This document shows, piece by piece, positions 38,691 through 47,268 of a stretch of 48,802 nt of DNA; positions within the stretch are counted from its first letter, which is position 1; every line of letters begins with the position of its first letter. The stretch is from an uncultured Desulfuromonadales bacterium (GTDB lineage: Bacteria; Desulfobacterota; Desulfuromonadia; Desulfuromonadales; Geopsychrobacteraceae). The notes under the pieces were generated by a model that saw nothing but the letters and a program-made list of their open reading frames with translations, made no database searches and was not told the DNA's origin. The DNA is taken from contig CAMYNC010000028.1 in assembly GCA_947259685.1 (NCBI GenBank), positions 1 to 48,802 on the forward strand, read 5' to 3'. Position numbers and translations under genes: made by a program.

Positions 38691-41000
38691 ATGAATCCTG
38701 AACTTCAAGCATTTGCCAGGCAGCTGGCAACCTGGACCGAGCTGGTCATCGAGAATGGTCGGACGCCCTTTCGCCGGGTCGACCTGTTCCCGGCGGTTCA
38801 CACCGCCCAAGGGGTCCTGCAACCGCCACTGATTTTCTGGATCAACCGGCAGAGTATGATGGCCGGCGGGATTCTGTTGCTGCCTGAGCAGGACCTGGCG
38901 ACCGAGCTGCAGCGTGGCCGCAGCATTGCAGAGGCTCTAGGCTTACGCCACTTTGTCACCTGGGAAAGCGACCAGCTGCGCATCTGGGAACTGCGGGCAG
39001 CAACCGTCGAGGTACACCAGCAGTTCGCCTTCCCCGGCAGCAACGATCCTGATTCCTATCGCCACCTGCTCAGCAAACTCCTCGAAGCACTGAAACTGCT
39101 TGCGGTTCTCGGCCTGGTGCCGGCGGCGGAACTCTCGGCGAACTACCTGCACAATCTGTTTCAGACCACCCTTGAGATTGCCCTACCCCCGCTGGTCAAC
39201 AGCTTTCGCAGCCAACGCGCCCGGGAAGACAGCCAACGGGCAACCGATGCCGATCAAGCAGCCGTGGAGGCGGCTCGCCTGACCTTGCTACAACTCCTGA
39301 CCCTGCTCTGGCACCAGCAGCTCCCGGGCTCGATTTTACCCGAAAAACTGGAGCGCGCCATCGATCTGTCGCTGCCCAATCTACCTGAGCATCTGCAACA
39401 GCCGCTCACGCAGAAAGTTTTTCAGGAGCAACCAGCACTCCCCTACGAAACTGCGGTCTGCTTTCACCACTTGTTGCTGCGCCTCCGGCAGATCGGCTGG
39501 AAACAGCCCCAGCTGCGAGCTCGCAACGCCCTGGAAAATCTCATCGGCAGCTGGTATCCAGAGGCTAACACCTGCGACCTGGCTCAGATCTGCCTTTATC
39601 CGCAAACCCCCAGGCTAACCTCAAGCAGCCAACTGATTGTTTCCGATTCCGCGGTATTACTTGCCGCCGTGGCGCTGCTCGATGATCTTCATCAGCAGCC
39701 GATCAGGCAACAAGTTTTTGGCAGCATCTTCAACCTGCAGCTGCCCACTGCGGCCAGCCTGACAATCGGCGGACAGCTCGAGAACCAGAACAGTCCAAGC
39801 CGGGAAGAACGGCAGCAATTCGACACCCTGCTTCGTAACTCCTGGCCGAATCGTCGGTTTCGGCTGCCCAGCGGCAGTCCACTATGGCTCTGGGAAACCC
39901 TGCACCTGCTAGGGCTCGGAAAAAAAGGCTGTGAGTTAAGCCTAAGGTTGCCACTAGAAGCGCTTCAAACAGCTGCTGAGGACCCACTTTGGACGGTAGT
40001 AACGGAAGCCTACAGCCTGCAGAGCGTTCAGCTCCTTGAAAACAGTCAGCTCAAACTTGAACTCAGTGAGCTAACGGCCTCAGCCCCGATTATCAGCATA
40101 GAAACCGCCACCCAGACCCGGGACCTCTCTCCGGCAAAATCTGCGGCAGTTCAGCGCAGTCAAATCCTCCTGGCACTGCAACTGCCGGAGGCTATCTATC
40201 GGCTATTAGATCACGAGCTCAGTTGGCCGCCGGGACAAGCTGTCGAAATCCCCGAACAAGTGGATCTGCAACTATACTCCAGATCCAGGCTGGGCCAAGG
40301 ACTCTGGAAACTGTTATCGGTAGAGCCGATCCCAGGCACAGCATCAGCGCTGTCTGAAGCGGCTTGCAGGCTTGGCTGGCCAATCCCCCAAAGGGATCTA
40401 CTTGGGAAACTGGCCAGAACAATCCAAGATACTGCGGAAGCGCCCCCAGCCGACCTTGATCAAATCCTCGCCGAGCTGCTGGATTGCCCTGCAGTGGCTG
40501 ATTTTGTGCTGCAATCTGGCGCCCCCCAGGAACAGCGCTTCAGTCGCGAACAATTGTCGCATAAAGAGCTGCGGGAGGAATTAGTCCAACAACTGCAAGC
40601 AGAAGGAATTCCGACGTTCCCAGAACAGTACCTCTACTTTCTCGAGGCCCCGCAGATGCTGCGCTATCAGCTGCGGCTACCGCTGGAAATCGTCAGTGAA
40701 TTCCTCGGCCAGATCGAACTGCGCGATGCGGCCGGACAGCAGATTCAGGTTTACGGTGAAGAGCAGGCAAAGGCTTTGCTGCTCTGCGCCGAACTGGAAA
40801 AGACCGAGGTTGAACTGCCCGCTGATCGACAGCAGGTCAGCTTGCTGCTAGACCACTATAAACAGGATCTCCAACAGCTATATCAGCAACTGAACAGCCT
40901 CTGCTACAGTCGCCAGGAAGATGCCAAGGTTGCGCGCAAGCTGGTGCGTAAAATCTGGAAAAAACTGCATGTCCCCAGCCTGAAATGGCTTAAGGACTGA
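38691..41000 (+). CDS. Unknown 769-aa protein downstream of ruvB
   Basis: 769 aa from ATG 38691; a GTG at 38676, directly after the ruvB stop, would add five residues. Neither start has a clear Shine-Dalgarno, pointing to coupling with ruvB. Soluble, very rich in Leu and Gln, no signal peptide or membrane helix. Residues about 1-110 (GILLLPEQDLATELQRGRSIAEALGLRHFVTWESDQLRIWEL) faintly recall the N-terminal nuclease-fold region of type I/IIG restriction subunits, but no E/D-x-K catalytic pair is evident. About 165-215 could be coiled coil; the C-terminal 60 residues are helical and basic (ARKLVRKIWKKLHVPSLKWLK). I do not recognise a family. Position suggests a DNA-repair-linked role, unproven. 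Confidence 0.75.
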   Translation: MNPELQAFARQLATWTELVIENGRTPFRRVDLFPAVHTAQGVLQPPLIFWINRQSMMAGGILLLPEQDLATELQRGRSIAEALGLRHFVTWESDQLRIWELRAATVEVHQQFAFPGSNDPDSYRHLLSKLLEALKLLAVLGLVPAAELSANYLHNLFQTTLEIALPPLVNSFRSQRAREDSQRATDADQAAVEAARLTLLQLLTLLWHQQLPGSILPEKLERAIDLSLPNLPEHLQQPLTQKVFQEQPALPYETAVCFHHLLLRLRQIGWKQPQLRARNALENLIGSWYPEANTCDLAQICLYPQTPRLTSSSQLIVSDSAVLLAAVALLDDLHQQPIRQQVFGSIFNLQLPTAASLTIGGQLENQNSPSREERQQFDTLLRNSWPNRRFRLPSGSPLWLWETLHLLGLGKKGCELSLRLPLEALQTAAEDPLWTVVTEAYSLQSVQLLENSQLKLELSELTASAPIISIETATQTRDLSPAKSAAVQRSQILLALQLPEAIYRLLDHELSWPPGQAVEIPEQVDLQLYSRSRLGQGLWKLLSVEPIPGTASALSEAACRLGWPIPQRDLLGKLARTIQDTAEAPPADLDQILAELLDCPAVADFVLQSGAPQEQRFSREQLSHKELREELVQQLQAEGIPTFPEQYLYFLEAPQMLRYQLRLPLEIVSEFLGQIELRDAAGQQIQVYGEEQAKALLLCAELEKTEVELPADRQQVSLLLDHYKQDLQQLYQQLNSLCYSRQEDAKVARKLVRKIWKKLHVPSLKWLKD

Positions 41001-41075
41001 CTTTCACAAAGATTCTGAAGAAGCTGAGTGAACACTCAAAGTAAGCTTCATCCATCAGAAACAGGAGCACTGAAC

Positions 41076-41615
41076 ATGCGAATCTTACTGCATATCTGTT
41101 GCGGTAACTGCGCCATCTATCCGGTAAAAACCATGCGTGAGCAAAACCACGAGGTTGCCGGCTATTTCTACAATCACAACATTCACCCTTATCAGGAATT
41201 CCGTCGACGCCTGGAAACGACCCGTGAATATGCGGAAAAAGTTGAGCTGCCGGTCAGTTTTGACGAGAACTACCGGCTAGAAGAATTCCTCGCCGCGGTT
41301 GCCCAGGAGCCACTCAAGCGCTGTCAGTATTGCTACCGGTCGCGCCTCACGGCAACCGCTCAACAGGCCAAACAGCTTGGTTTTGAGGGGTTTAGCACCA
41401 CCTTGCTCTATTCCCGCTATCAAAAACACCAGGAGATTGTCGACTTTGGCCAGGAGCTAGCACGGGAACAGGATCTCGTCTTTCATTATGAAGATTTTCG
41501 GGTCGGCTGGAACGATGGGATCAAAATTTCCAAAGAAATGGGGCTTTACCGACAACAGTATTGCGGTTGTATCTATTCGGAAAAAGACCGTTACGCACCC
41601 AAGAGCAGTCAATAA
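41076..41615 (+). CDS. queH: Epoxyqueuosine reductase QueH
   Basis: 179 aa from ATG 41076, with AGGAG about 9 nt upstream; an in-frame ATG at 41028 would add 16 unconserved residues. All QueH (DUF208) cysteines are present: C8, C9 and C12 (HICCGNC), C83 and C86 (RCQYC), and C163/C165 (QYCGC). These bind a [4Fe-4S] cluster and a nearby metal and reduce epoxyqueuosine to queuosine in tRNA, as the cobalamin-independent alternative to QueG. Also shows FSTTLLYSRYQKHQEI. Confidence 0.95.
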   Translation: MRILLHICCGNCAIYPVKTMREQNHEVAGYFYNHNIHPYQEFRRRLETTREYAEKVELPVSFDENYRLEEFLAAVAQEPLKRCQYCYRSRLTATAQQAKQLGFEGFSTTLLYSRYQKHQEIVDFGQELAREQDLVFHYEDFRVGWNDGIKISKEMGLYRQQYCGCIYSEKDRYAPKSSQ

Positions 41616-41643
41616 CAATCTCTTCCGCCAGCAGAATGGCGGA

Positions 41644-41671
41644 TTGAAGAGTAAACTGAAGCTGTTATAAT
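41644..41671 (+). promoter_or_regulatory. Strong promoter of the phasin-like/ubiB operon
   Basis: TTGAAG (41644-41649), 16 bp, consensus TATAAT (41666-41671), about 37 bp before a leader with AGGAGG and the ATG at 41716. Confidence 0.75.
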
Positions 41672-41715
41672 CTCTGCAGGTTTTCACAATTATTGGTGCA
41701 CAACAGGAGGTCGTC

Positions 41716-42021
41716 ATGCTCGAATTTGCTGAAAAGACCCTGCTTGCCGGTATCGGAGCCCTATCACTGACCCAGAAAAAGGGCGAGGAGCTGCTCGAGG
41801 AACTTAAAGATCGGCTCAACCTGACGGAAGAAGAGGGTAAAAAATTACTCTCCAAAATTCAGGATGCTGCCAAGGAAAATCAGCAGCGGCTGGAAAATAT
41901 TGCCAGGGAAGAGGTGCAAAAAACCTGTGAGCGGCTGGGGGTGGTTACGGCTGAAGACTATGACAAACTGCAGAAAAAAGTGGAACAGCTGGAAAAACAG
42001 CTGAAAGCCCAAGCGAAATAA
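41716..42021 (+). CDS. Phasin-family-like small coiled-coil protein
   Basis: 101 aa. Starts LEFAEKTLLAGIGALSLTQKKGEELLEELKDRL, the pattern of short phasin/PhaI-like proteins, and is otherwise a long charged helix ending in a heptad coiled coil (LQKKVEQLEKQLKAQ). Phasins coat polyhydroxyalkanoate granules, but in Desulfuromonadales such proteins also occur beside ubiB without PHA genes, so a structural or membrane-associated helper role is equally possible. Sixteen bp before ubiB, same promoter. Confidence 0.78.
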   Translation: MLEFAEKTLLAGIGALSLTQKKGEELLEELKDRLNLTEEEGKKLLSKIQDAAKENQQRLENIAREEVQKTCERLGVVTAEDYDKLQKKVEQLEKQLKAQAK

Positions 42022-42037
42022 TCTTCCAGCCATTTCG

Positions 42038-43729
42038 ATGCTGCAATTTACCCGGATCAATCGGAACATCCGTTCGCTCAAACGCTATCGCCAAGTCCTA
42101 GGTATCCTGATCAAATATGGATTTGGCCATATCGTCGAACAGCTCAACATCGATTACTATTTCGAACTGGGCAAAAGGATTGTTTCCCTAGGTACAGCCT
42201 CCCGAGAACTAGAACGTCTCTCGCAAGGGGTACGATTGCGTCTTGCCCTTGAAGAGTTGGGTCCCACCTTCATCAAACTGGGCCAATTGCTTTCGACCCG
42301 CCCTGACATTGTCCCTCGCGAATACCTGCCTGAGCTGCAGAAACTTCAGGATCGAGTCCCAGCCGTTTCCACGGAAGAAATCATGGCGGAACTCCACCGC
42401 GACCTGGGGGCTCCGGTGGAAGAATTAGTGGAACGTTTCGACCCCACCCCTCTGGCGGCAGCAAGCATCTCGCAGGTGCATCGCGGCACCTTGAAGAGCG
42501 GCGAAGAAGTGGTGTTTAAAATCCGTCGTCCCCAGGTGGCAAAGGCTATCGAAACCGACATCGATATTTTAATGGGTCTTGCCTATCTGGTCGAAAAACA
42601 TCTACCGGGCGGCGAAATGTACAATCCTATCGGGTTGGTCAAAGAGTTTCGTCGCGCGATCAATCGTGAGCTCGATTTTTCTCGCGAAGGGCGCACCATC
42701 GAACGCTTCGCCAGTAATTTCAGCGACGATAAGACGGTCTGCGTACCGCAGGTTTTCTGGGATTATACCGGCAGTGCCGTATTGACGATGGAATATGTCC
42801 CAGGGATTAAGATTTCCCATAACCAGGAGTTGCTGGACGCTGGCTGTGATCCGAAATTACTCGCCAAGCGTGGCGCAGACGCTTTTTTACGGCAGGTTTT
42901 CGAACACGGGATATTTCATGCCGATCCGCACCCGGGGAATGTCCATGTCCTTCCGGGAAATGTCATCTGCATGTTCGATTTCGGCATGGTCGGTCGCTTG
43001 GATGAGGACCTCAAAGCGCAACTGACCGAATTGCTGCTCGGGGTTATCAACAAAGACGTAGATCTGATTATTTCGCAGCTGCTCTACTCTGGAGAGCTGC
43101 ACGACGAGTCGAATTTAAGAGATCTCAAACGGGATCTGTCTGAGTTTATCGACGACTATTATGACCTACTGCTGCAGGACATTAAGGTCGGCAAGCTTCT
43201 GATCGATTTCATTGAAATCCTCACCGAATACCAGATCAAGTTCCCCGCCAACATGCTGCTCCTAGCCCGCGCGCTGGTCGCCATCGAAGGCCTTGGCCGC
43301 CAGCTCGACCCGAAATTCAACATGATGGAGCAACTTAAGCCCTTTGCAGAAGAGATTTTTCGCGAGCGTTATTCCCCCAGCAACGTCTCTAAGGATTTGA
43401 CGCGAACCCTACAGTCCTACCACGCCCTGAGCAAAAGTCTGCCGAAAGACATTAAAGAATTTATCAACCGGGTCAATCGAAATAAATTTAAAATTGACCT
43501 GGAACACCGCGGCCTGGAAAGACTCATCACCGATCTGGACAAATCGACCAATCGGATCTCTTTCAGTATGGTGATTGCCGCCCTGATCATTGGCTCGTCT
43601 TTGGTTATGCAGACGGACAAAGGGCCCATGCTGTTCGGCTTTCCTATGTTGGGCCTGCTCGGCTATTCGGTGGCCGGTTTCCTCGGGTTCGGTCTGGCGA
43701 TTGCCATTTTGCGCTCTGGTCGCATGTAA
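42038..43729 (+). CDS. ubiB: UbiB/AarF-family atypical kinase (ABC1)
   Basis: 563 aa. Protein-kinase-like core with ABC1 features: the KxGQ motif (FIKLGQLLSTRPDIVPREYL), the alanine-rich nucleotide loop AAASISQVHRG, catalytic HADPHPGNV and FDFGMVGRL (metal-binding DFG). Two C-terminal transmembrane helices (about 510-530 and 535-558). Family members act as ATPases that support quinone biosynthesis; here it may serve menaquinone or lipid homeostasis. No start-site ambiguity seen; operon partner is the phasin-like gene. Confidence 0.92.
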   Translation: MLQFTRINRNIRSLKRYRQVLGILIKYGFGHIVEQLNIDYYFELGKRIVSLGTASRELERLSQGVRLRLALEELGPTFIKLGQLLSTRPDIVPREYLPELQKLQDRVPAVSTEEIMAELHRDLGAPVEELVERFDPTPLAAASISQVHRGTLKSGEEVVFKIRRPQVAKAIETDIDILMGLAYLVEKHLPGGEMYNPIGLVKEFRRAINRELDFSREGRTIERFASNFSDDKTVCVPQVFWDYTGSAVLTMEYVPGIKISHNQELLDAGCDPKLLAKRGADAFLRQVFEHGIFHADPHPGNVHVLPGNVICMFDFGMVGRLDEDLKAQLTELLLGVINKDVDLIISQLLYSGELHDESNLRDLKRDLSEFIDDYYDLLLQDIKVGKLLIDFIEILTEYQIKFPANMLLLARALVAIEGLGRQLDPKFNMMEQLKPFAEEIFRERYSPSNVSKDLTRTLQSYHALSKSLPKDIKEFINRVNRNKFKIDLEHRGLERLITDLDKSTNRISFSMVIAALIIGSSLVMQTDKGPMLFGFPMLGLLGYSVAGFLGFGLAIAILRSGRM

Positions 43730-43856
43730 GCACCTGATAAAATGTGGCCCGCCCGGCACAGGTTGCCATTTACCTTCTTGCATATCCGCCACAGAAAAAG
43801 CCCTCGTGGCAATCTTGCTACCACCAAACAACCTGGTTACAACCACTTAGCTGACC

Positions 43857-43886
43857 TTGAAAACTGGCCAGTTTTTTGCATATACT
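43857..43886 (+). promoter_or_regulatory. lpxC: lpxC promoter with embedded palindrome
   Basis: TTGAAA (43857-43862), 18 bp, TATACT (43881-43886), about 40 bp before the lpxC ATG. The spacer carries the perfect 16-bp palindrome AAAACTGGCCAGTTTT (43860-43875), a plausible operator. Confidence 0.65.
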
Positions 43887-43927
43887 AAGTATGTTATTTT
43901 TTGCAACACAGACTGAAAGATAAGTAA

Positions 43928-44857
43928 ATGATTCTGCAAAAGACCTTAAAAAGCACAAAGACCATCTCTGGTATCGGGCTGCATTCCGGAGCACGTATCA
44001 GCCTCAAGCTACGGCCGGCTACAGCAGATACCGGGATTGTTTTCCACCGTACCGATGGGGAGAGAACCGTTGCCATCAGGGCGATTGCTGAAAATGTCAT
44101 CGATACAAAAATGGCCACAGTCATCGGCCACGATGGTCTCAGTGTTTCGACTATCGAACACTTCATGGCCGCCTTGGCAGCTTGCGGCATCGACAATCTG
44201 CATGTTGATATCGACGGCCCGGAGGTTCCGGTACTGGACGGTAGCGCTGCCCCCTTTATCCGGGAGATCCAGCAGGCGGGGACCAAAACTCTGGCAGCGA
44301 GCCGTAAGTTCATTGCGATCCGCAAACCTCTGGAGATCATCGAAGGGGAAAAACGGATCAGTATTATTCCTTCACGTTTTTTCCGCATCACCTTCGATAT
44401 CGCCTTCGACCATCCGGCGATTTCAATCCAGCAGTACAGTATGAAATTCAGCACTGAAAGTTTTTGCAAAGAGATTGCGCCAGCCAGAACTTTCGGTTTC
44501 CTGCAGGAAGTCGAGGAGCTTAAGGCCAACGGCTTGGCCCGAGGTGGTTCGTTGGAAAATGCCGTGGTTATTGACAAGAATGGCGTCATGAACCCTGAAG
44601 GACTGCGCTTCCATGACGAATTCGTTCGGCATAAGATTCTCGACTCATTCGGCGATTTCAGCCTGATAGGACATTCTTTGCTCGGACATATTCGAGCCTT
44701 CAAAGCAGGGCATGACCTGAACGCTAAAATGGTGGAAAAAATTCTCGAGAATCCGGATCACTGGACCTATGTCGAGTTCAGCGAGCAAGCCCTTCAGGAA
44801 GCTCAGCGTTCCAGTGCCCAAAGCTTTGCCTTCGATTTGGCCTGGAGCAAGGCCTGA
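43928..44857 (+). CDS. lpxC: UDP-3-O-acyl-N-acetylglucosamine deacetylase LpxC
   Basis: 309 aa, normal length. Signatures: TLKSTKTISGIGLHSGARISL at the start, zinc-ligand His in STIEHFMAAL (first), then GPEVPVLDGSAAPFI, and the second zinc site HKILDSFGDFSLIGHSLLGHIRAFKAGHDLN. Commits UDP-acylglucosamine to lipid A synthesis, proving an LPS-containing outer membrane. Has its own promoter and is followed by a terminator. Confidence 0.97.
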   Translation: MILQKTLKSTKTISGIGLHSGARISLKLRPATADTGIVFHRTDGERTVAIRAIAENVIDTKMATVIGHDGLSVSTIEHFMAALAACGIDNLHVDIDGPEVPVLDGSAAPFIREIQQAGTKTLAASRKFIAIRKPLEIIEGEKRISIIPSRFFRITFDIAFDHPAISIQQYSMKFSTESFCKEIAPARTFGFLQEVEELKANGLARGGSLENAVVIDKNGVMNPEGLRFHDEFVRHKILDSFGDFSLIGHSLLGHIRAFKAGHDLNAKMVEKILENPDHWTYVEFSEQALQEAQRSSAQSFAFDLAWSKA

Positions 44858-44880
44858 TAATTCATTCATAAACCGTCTTT

Positions 44881-44907
44881 GGCAGCCCTATGTGGCTGCC
44901 ATTTTTC
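44881..44907 (+). terminator. lpxC terminator
   Basis: GGCAGCC-CTATGT-GGCTGCC (44881-44900), followed by ATTTTTC. Confidence 0.9.
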
Positions 44908-45002
44908 ATGTTATGCAAGCAATGCTGGCAAGAAGCGTGTATTAAGCCCGTCTGGTTCCTACAAGCGAGCCTTCTTCAGCGATTTGCCGTGAGGGCGCCC
45001 GC

Positions 45003-47237
45003 ATGCCGACCGACCCCGCAAAGTTCCCGAACGAAACAAAGTCACGCCGCCGCTTCCGCGAATGGCTGTTGGTCATTCTGATTGTTCTACTGCTTCTGCT
45101 CATTCCGCAACTTGAAACCCAGCTGTTTGACCTGACCACCCAGTTGCCAATCAGCAACAGCGTTGTTGCTCTCGCGTTAATCAACTTAAACATCCTGCTG
45201 GTCCTGCTGTTCATTTTCCTGATCTTTCGCAACCTATTGAAACTCTTCCTCGACCGCCGTCGCGGGGTACCTGGGGCAAAGCTTCGCAGCAAGCTGGTTG
45301 GGGCGTTTGTTGCCCTGTCACTGATCCCAACCATGCTGTTGTTTTTTGTTTCCGCGGCCTTCATCAGCAGCAGCATTGAAAACTGGTTTAACACCCAAGT
45401 CGAAAAAGCCCTGGATGAATCCCTGAGCGTCGCGCAGACCTATTATCGCAACTCGGAAGCTAACGCTCTCTATTATGCAGACCAATTGGCCCAGCGGATC
45501 AAGCAGAACAAATTACTCAACGAAGAAAATCTGCCACAGTTGCGGCAGCTCATCAAAGAAAAACAAGAAGAATACAACCTTGGCATTGTCGAGGTTTTTT
45601 CCGCCACACATGAAGAATTAGTCAGGGTTGCCAATCCGAAATTACCGATCATAGAAATCACGACTGCAACCTCCGATCCAGTTCGCGAAGGTCTGCAAGG
45701 CACCCGGTTTTCTCAAATCTCTCCGGTTGGCAAAGCGGACCTTATTCGAGGAATTGTGCCCGTTCAATCCAACTGGAATCCCAAAGATATTGTCGGAGCG
45801 GTAGTCGTAAACTATTATGTCCCCTATTCGCTGATCAACAAAATGAAAGAGATCTCCTCATCGGTAGAGCAGTACAAAGCCACCAAGTCGATCAAGAGCC
45901 AGATCCAACAAAGTTACGTTGTCATCCTGCTCCTGATCGCTCTCATCATTATCTTTCTGGCAACCTGGTTCGGCTTCCATCTGGCTCGAGGCATAACCGT
46001 ACCAATCAAAGAACTGGCGATGGCGACCTCCCGAGTCGCCTCGGGCGACCTTGATATTCAGCTGGAAACCCGCAGTACAGATGAAATCGGTACTCTGGTC
46101 ACCGCTTTTAACAAAATGACCACCGATCTTCGCCAGGGCCGACTTGAGGTCGAGGTGGCCAACCAGGAACTGCAGCAGTCCAACCTTGAATTAGATCAAC
46201 GCCGCAACTACATGGAGATTGTTCTCGCCAACGTGACCGCTGGGGTCATTTCAGTTGATCGCTACGGCCGCTTGACCACCGTCAACAAATCGGCAGAAAC
46301 GCTATTACATTTCAAGGCTCAGGCTGCCTTGGGAAAAGATTTTCGCGAGGTTATCCCGGATGTCTATATGCCGCAGATCATGGAACTTCTTAAAGAACTA
46401 TTTTATTCCGAAAAAGGCACAATTCGCAAGCAGCTCAGCCTGCCGATCGGTAATGATAAATATACTCTGTTAGTAAACCTGACCACTCTGCGGGATGAAC
46501 AAACCAATTTCATGGGAACGGTGGCGGTTTTTGATGATCTGACGCAGCTCTTTAAAGCCCAGCGAATGGCCGCCTGGCGCGAGGTAGCTCGCCGGATTGC
46601 CCATGAGATCAAAAACCCTCTAACCCCAATTCAACTTTCTGCGCAGAGGTTGAGACGTCGTTATCTGGGACAATTTCCGGAAGAGGACAGAGTGTTTGAC
46701 GAATGCACGCAGATGATCAGCCGTCAGGTCGATGAACTTAAGAATTTGGTAAACGAATTTTCCAGCTTTGCCCGCATGCCGGCGACCAAACCGAGCAAAA
46801 ATAATTTGAATGAAATAGTCAACGAATGTCTGGTCCTTTATCAGGAGGCGCATAAAAAAATCCGCTTTAAAACCATTCTTGACAAAGCCATGCCAATATC
46901 GAGTCTTGACCGTGAACAAATCAAACGAGTCATCATTAATCTTTTTGAGAATGCGATCGCCGCAATCAAGGACAAGGGTGAAATCGGTATTGAAACCATG
47001 TACAATCCAGAATTGGAAATCATCTCATTGACAATTTCCGATTCTGGACCGGGAATCCCGGCAGAAGATAAACCACGCTTGTTTGAGCCGTACTTTTCCA
47101 CCAAAAAGTCTGGCACGGGGTTGGGTCTGGCTATCGTCTCTTCCATTATTGCCGACCACAACGGCTATATCCGGGTTCGTGACAACTCACCACAGGGCGC
47201 ACTTTTCATCATTGAGCTGCCAGCAAATAAAGCCTAG
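45003..47237 (+). CDS. ntrY: NtrY-type sensor histidine kinase
   Basis: 744 aa from ATG 45003 (GAGG about 8 nt upstream). Order: several N-terminal transmembrane helices (about 19-36, 55-75, 95-118), an extracytoplasmic region, another helix (about 303-325), HAMP (ITVPIKELAMATSRVASGDLDIQL), PAS (MEIVLANVTAGVISVDRYGRLTTVNKSAETLL), HisKA with phospho-acceptor H534 (REVARRIAHEIKNPLTPIQLS) and HATPase (NLFENAIAAI, DSGPGIP, GTGLGLAIVSSI). Pairs with the NtrX-type regulator encoded 31 bp downstream; in relatives NtrYX responds to nitrogen or redox/envelope state. The signal here is not known. Confidence 0.95.
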   Translation: MPTDPAKFPNETKSRRRFREWLLVILIVLLLLLIPQLETQLFDLTTQLPISNSVVALALINLNILLVLLFIFLIFRNLLKLFLDRRRGVPGAKLRSKLVGAFVALSLIPTMLLFFVSAAFISSSIENWFNTQVEKALDESLSVAQTYYRNSEANALYYADQLAQRIKQNKLLNEENLPQLRQLIKEKQEEYNLGIVEVFSATHEELVRVANPKLPIIEITTATSDPVREGLQGTRFSQISPVGKADLIRGIVPVQSNWNPKDIVGAVVVNYYVPYSLINKMKEISSSVEQYKATKSIKSQIQQSYVVILLLIALIIIFLATWFGFHLARGITVPIKELAMATSRVASGDLDIQLETRSTDEIGTLVTAFNKMTTDLRQGRLEVEVANQELQQSNLELDQRRNYMEIVLANVTAGVISVDRYGRLTTVNKSAETLLHFKAQAALGKDFREVIPDVYMPQIMELLKELFYSEKGTIRKQLSLPIGNDKYTLLVNLTTLRDEQTNFMGTVAVFDDLTQLFKAQRMAAWREVARRIAHEIKNPLTPIQLSAQRLRRRYLGQFPEEDRVFDECTQMISRQVDELKNLVNEFSSFARMPATKPSKNNLNEIVNECLVLYQEAHKKIRFKTILDKAMPISSLDREQIKRVIINLFENAIAAIKDKGEIGIETMYNPELEIISLTISDSGPGIPAEDKPRLFEPYFSTKKSGTGLGLAIVSSIIADHNGYIRVRDNSPQGALFIIELPANKA

Positions 47238-47268
47238 GCTAGCGATTACTAGAAGGAGCGACACCTAA

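Noticed and set aside
41620..41651. Terminator after queH
   Set aside because: CTCTTCCGCCA can pair imperfectly with TGGCGG and GAAGAG, but no T-run follows and the stem overlaps the -35 of the next promoter.
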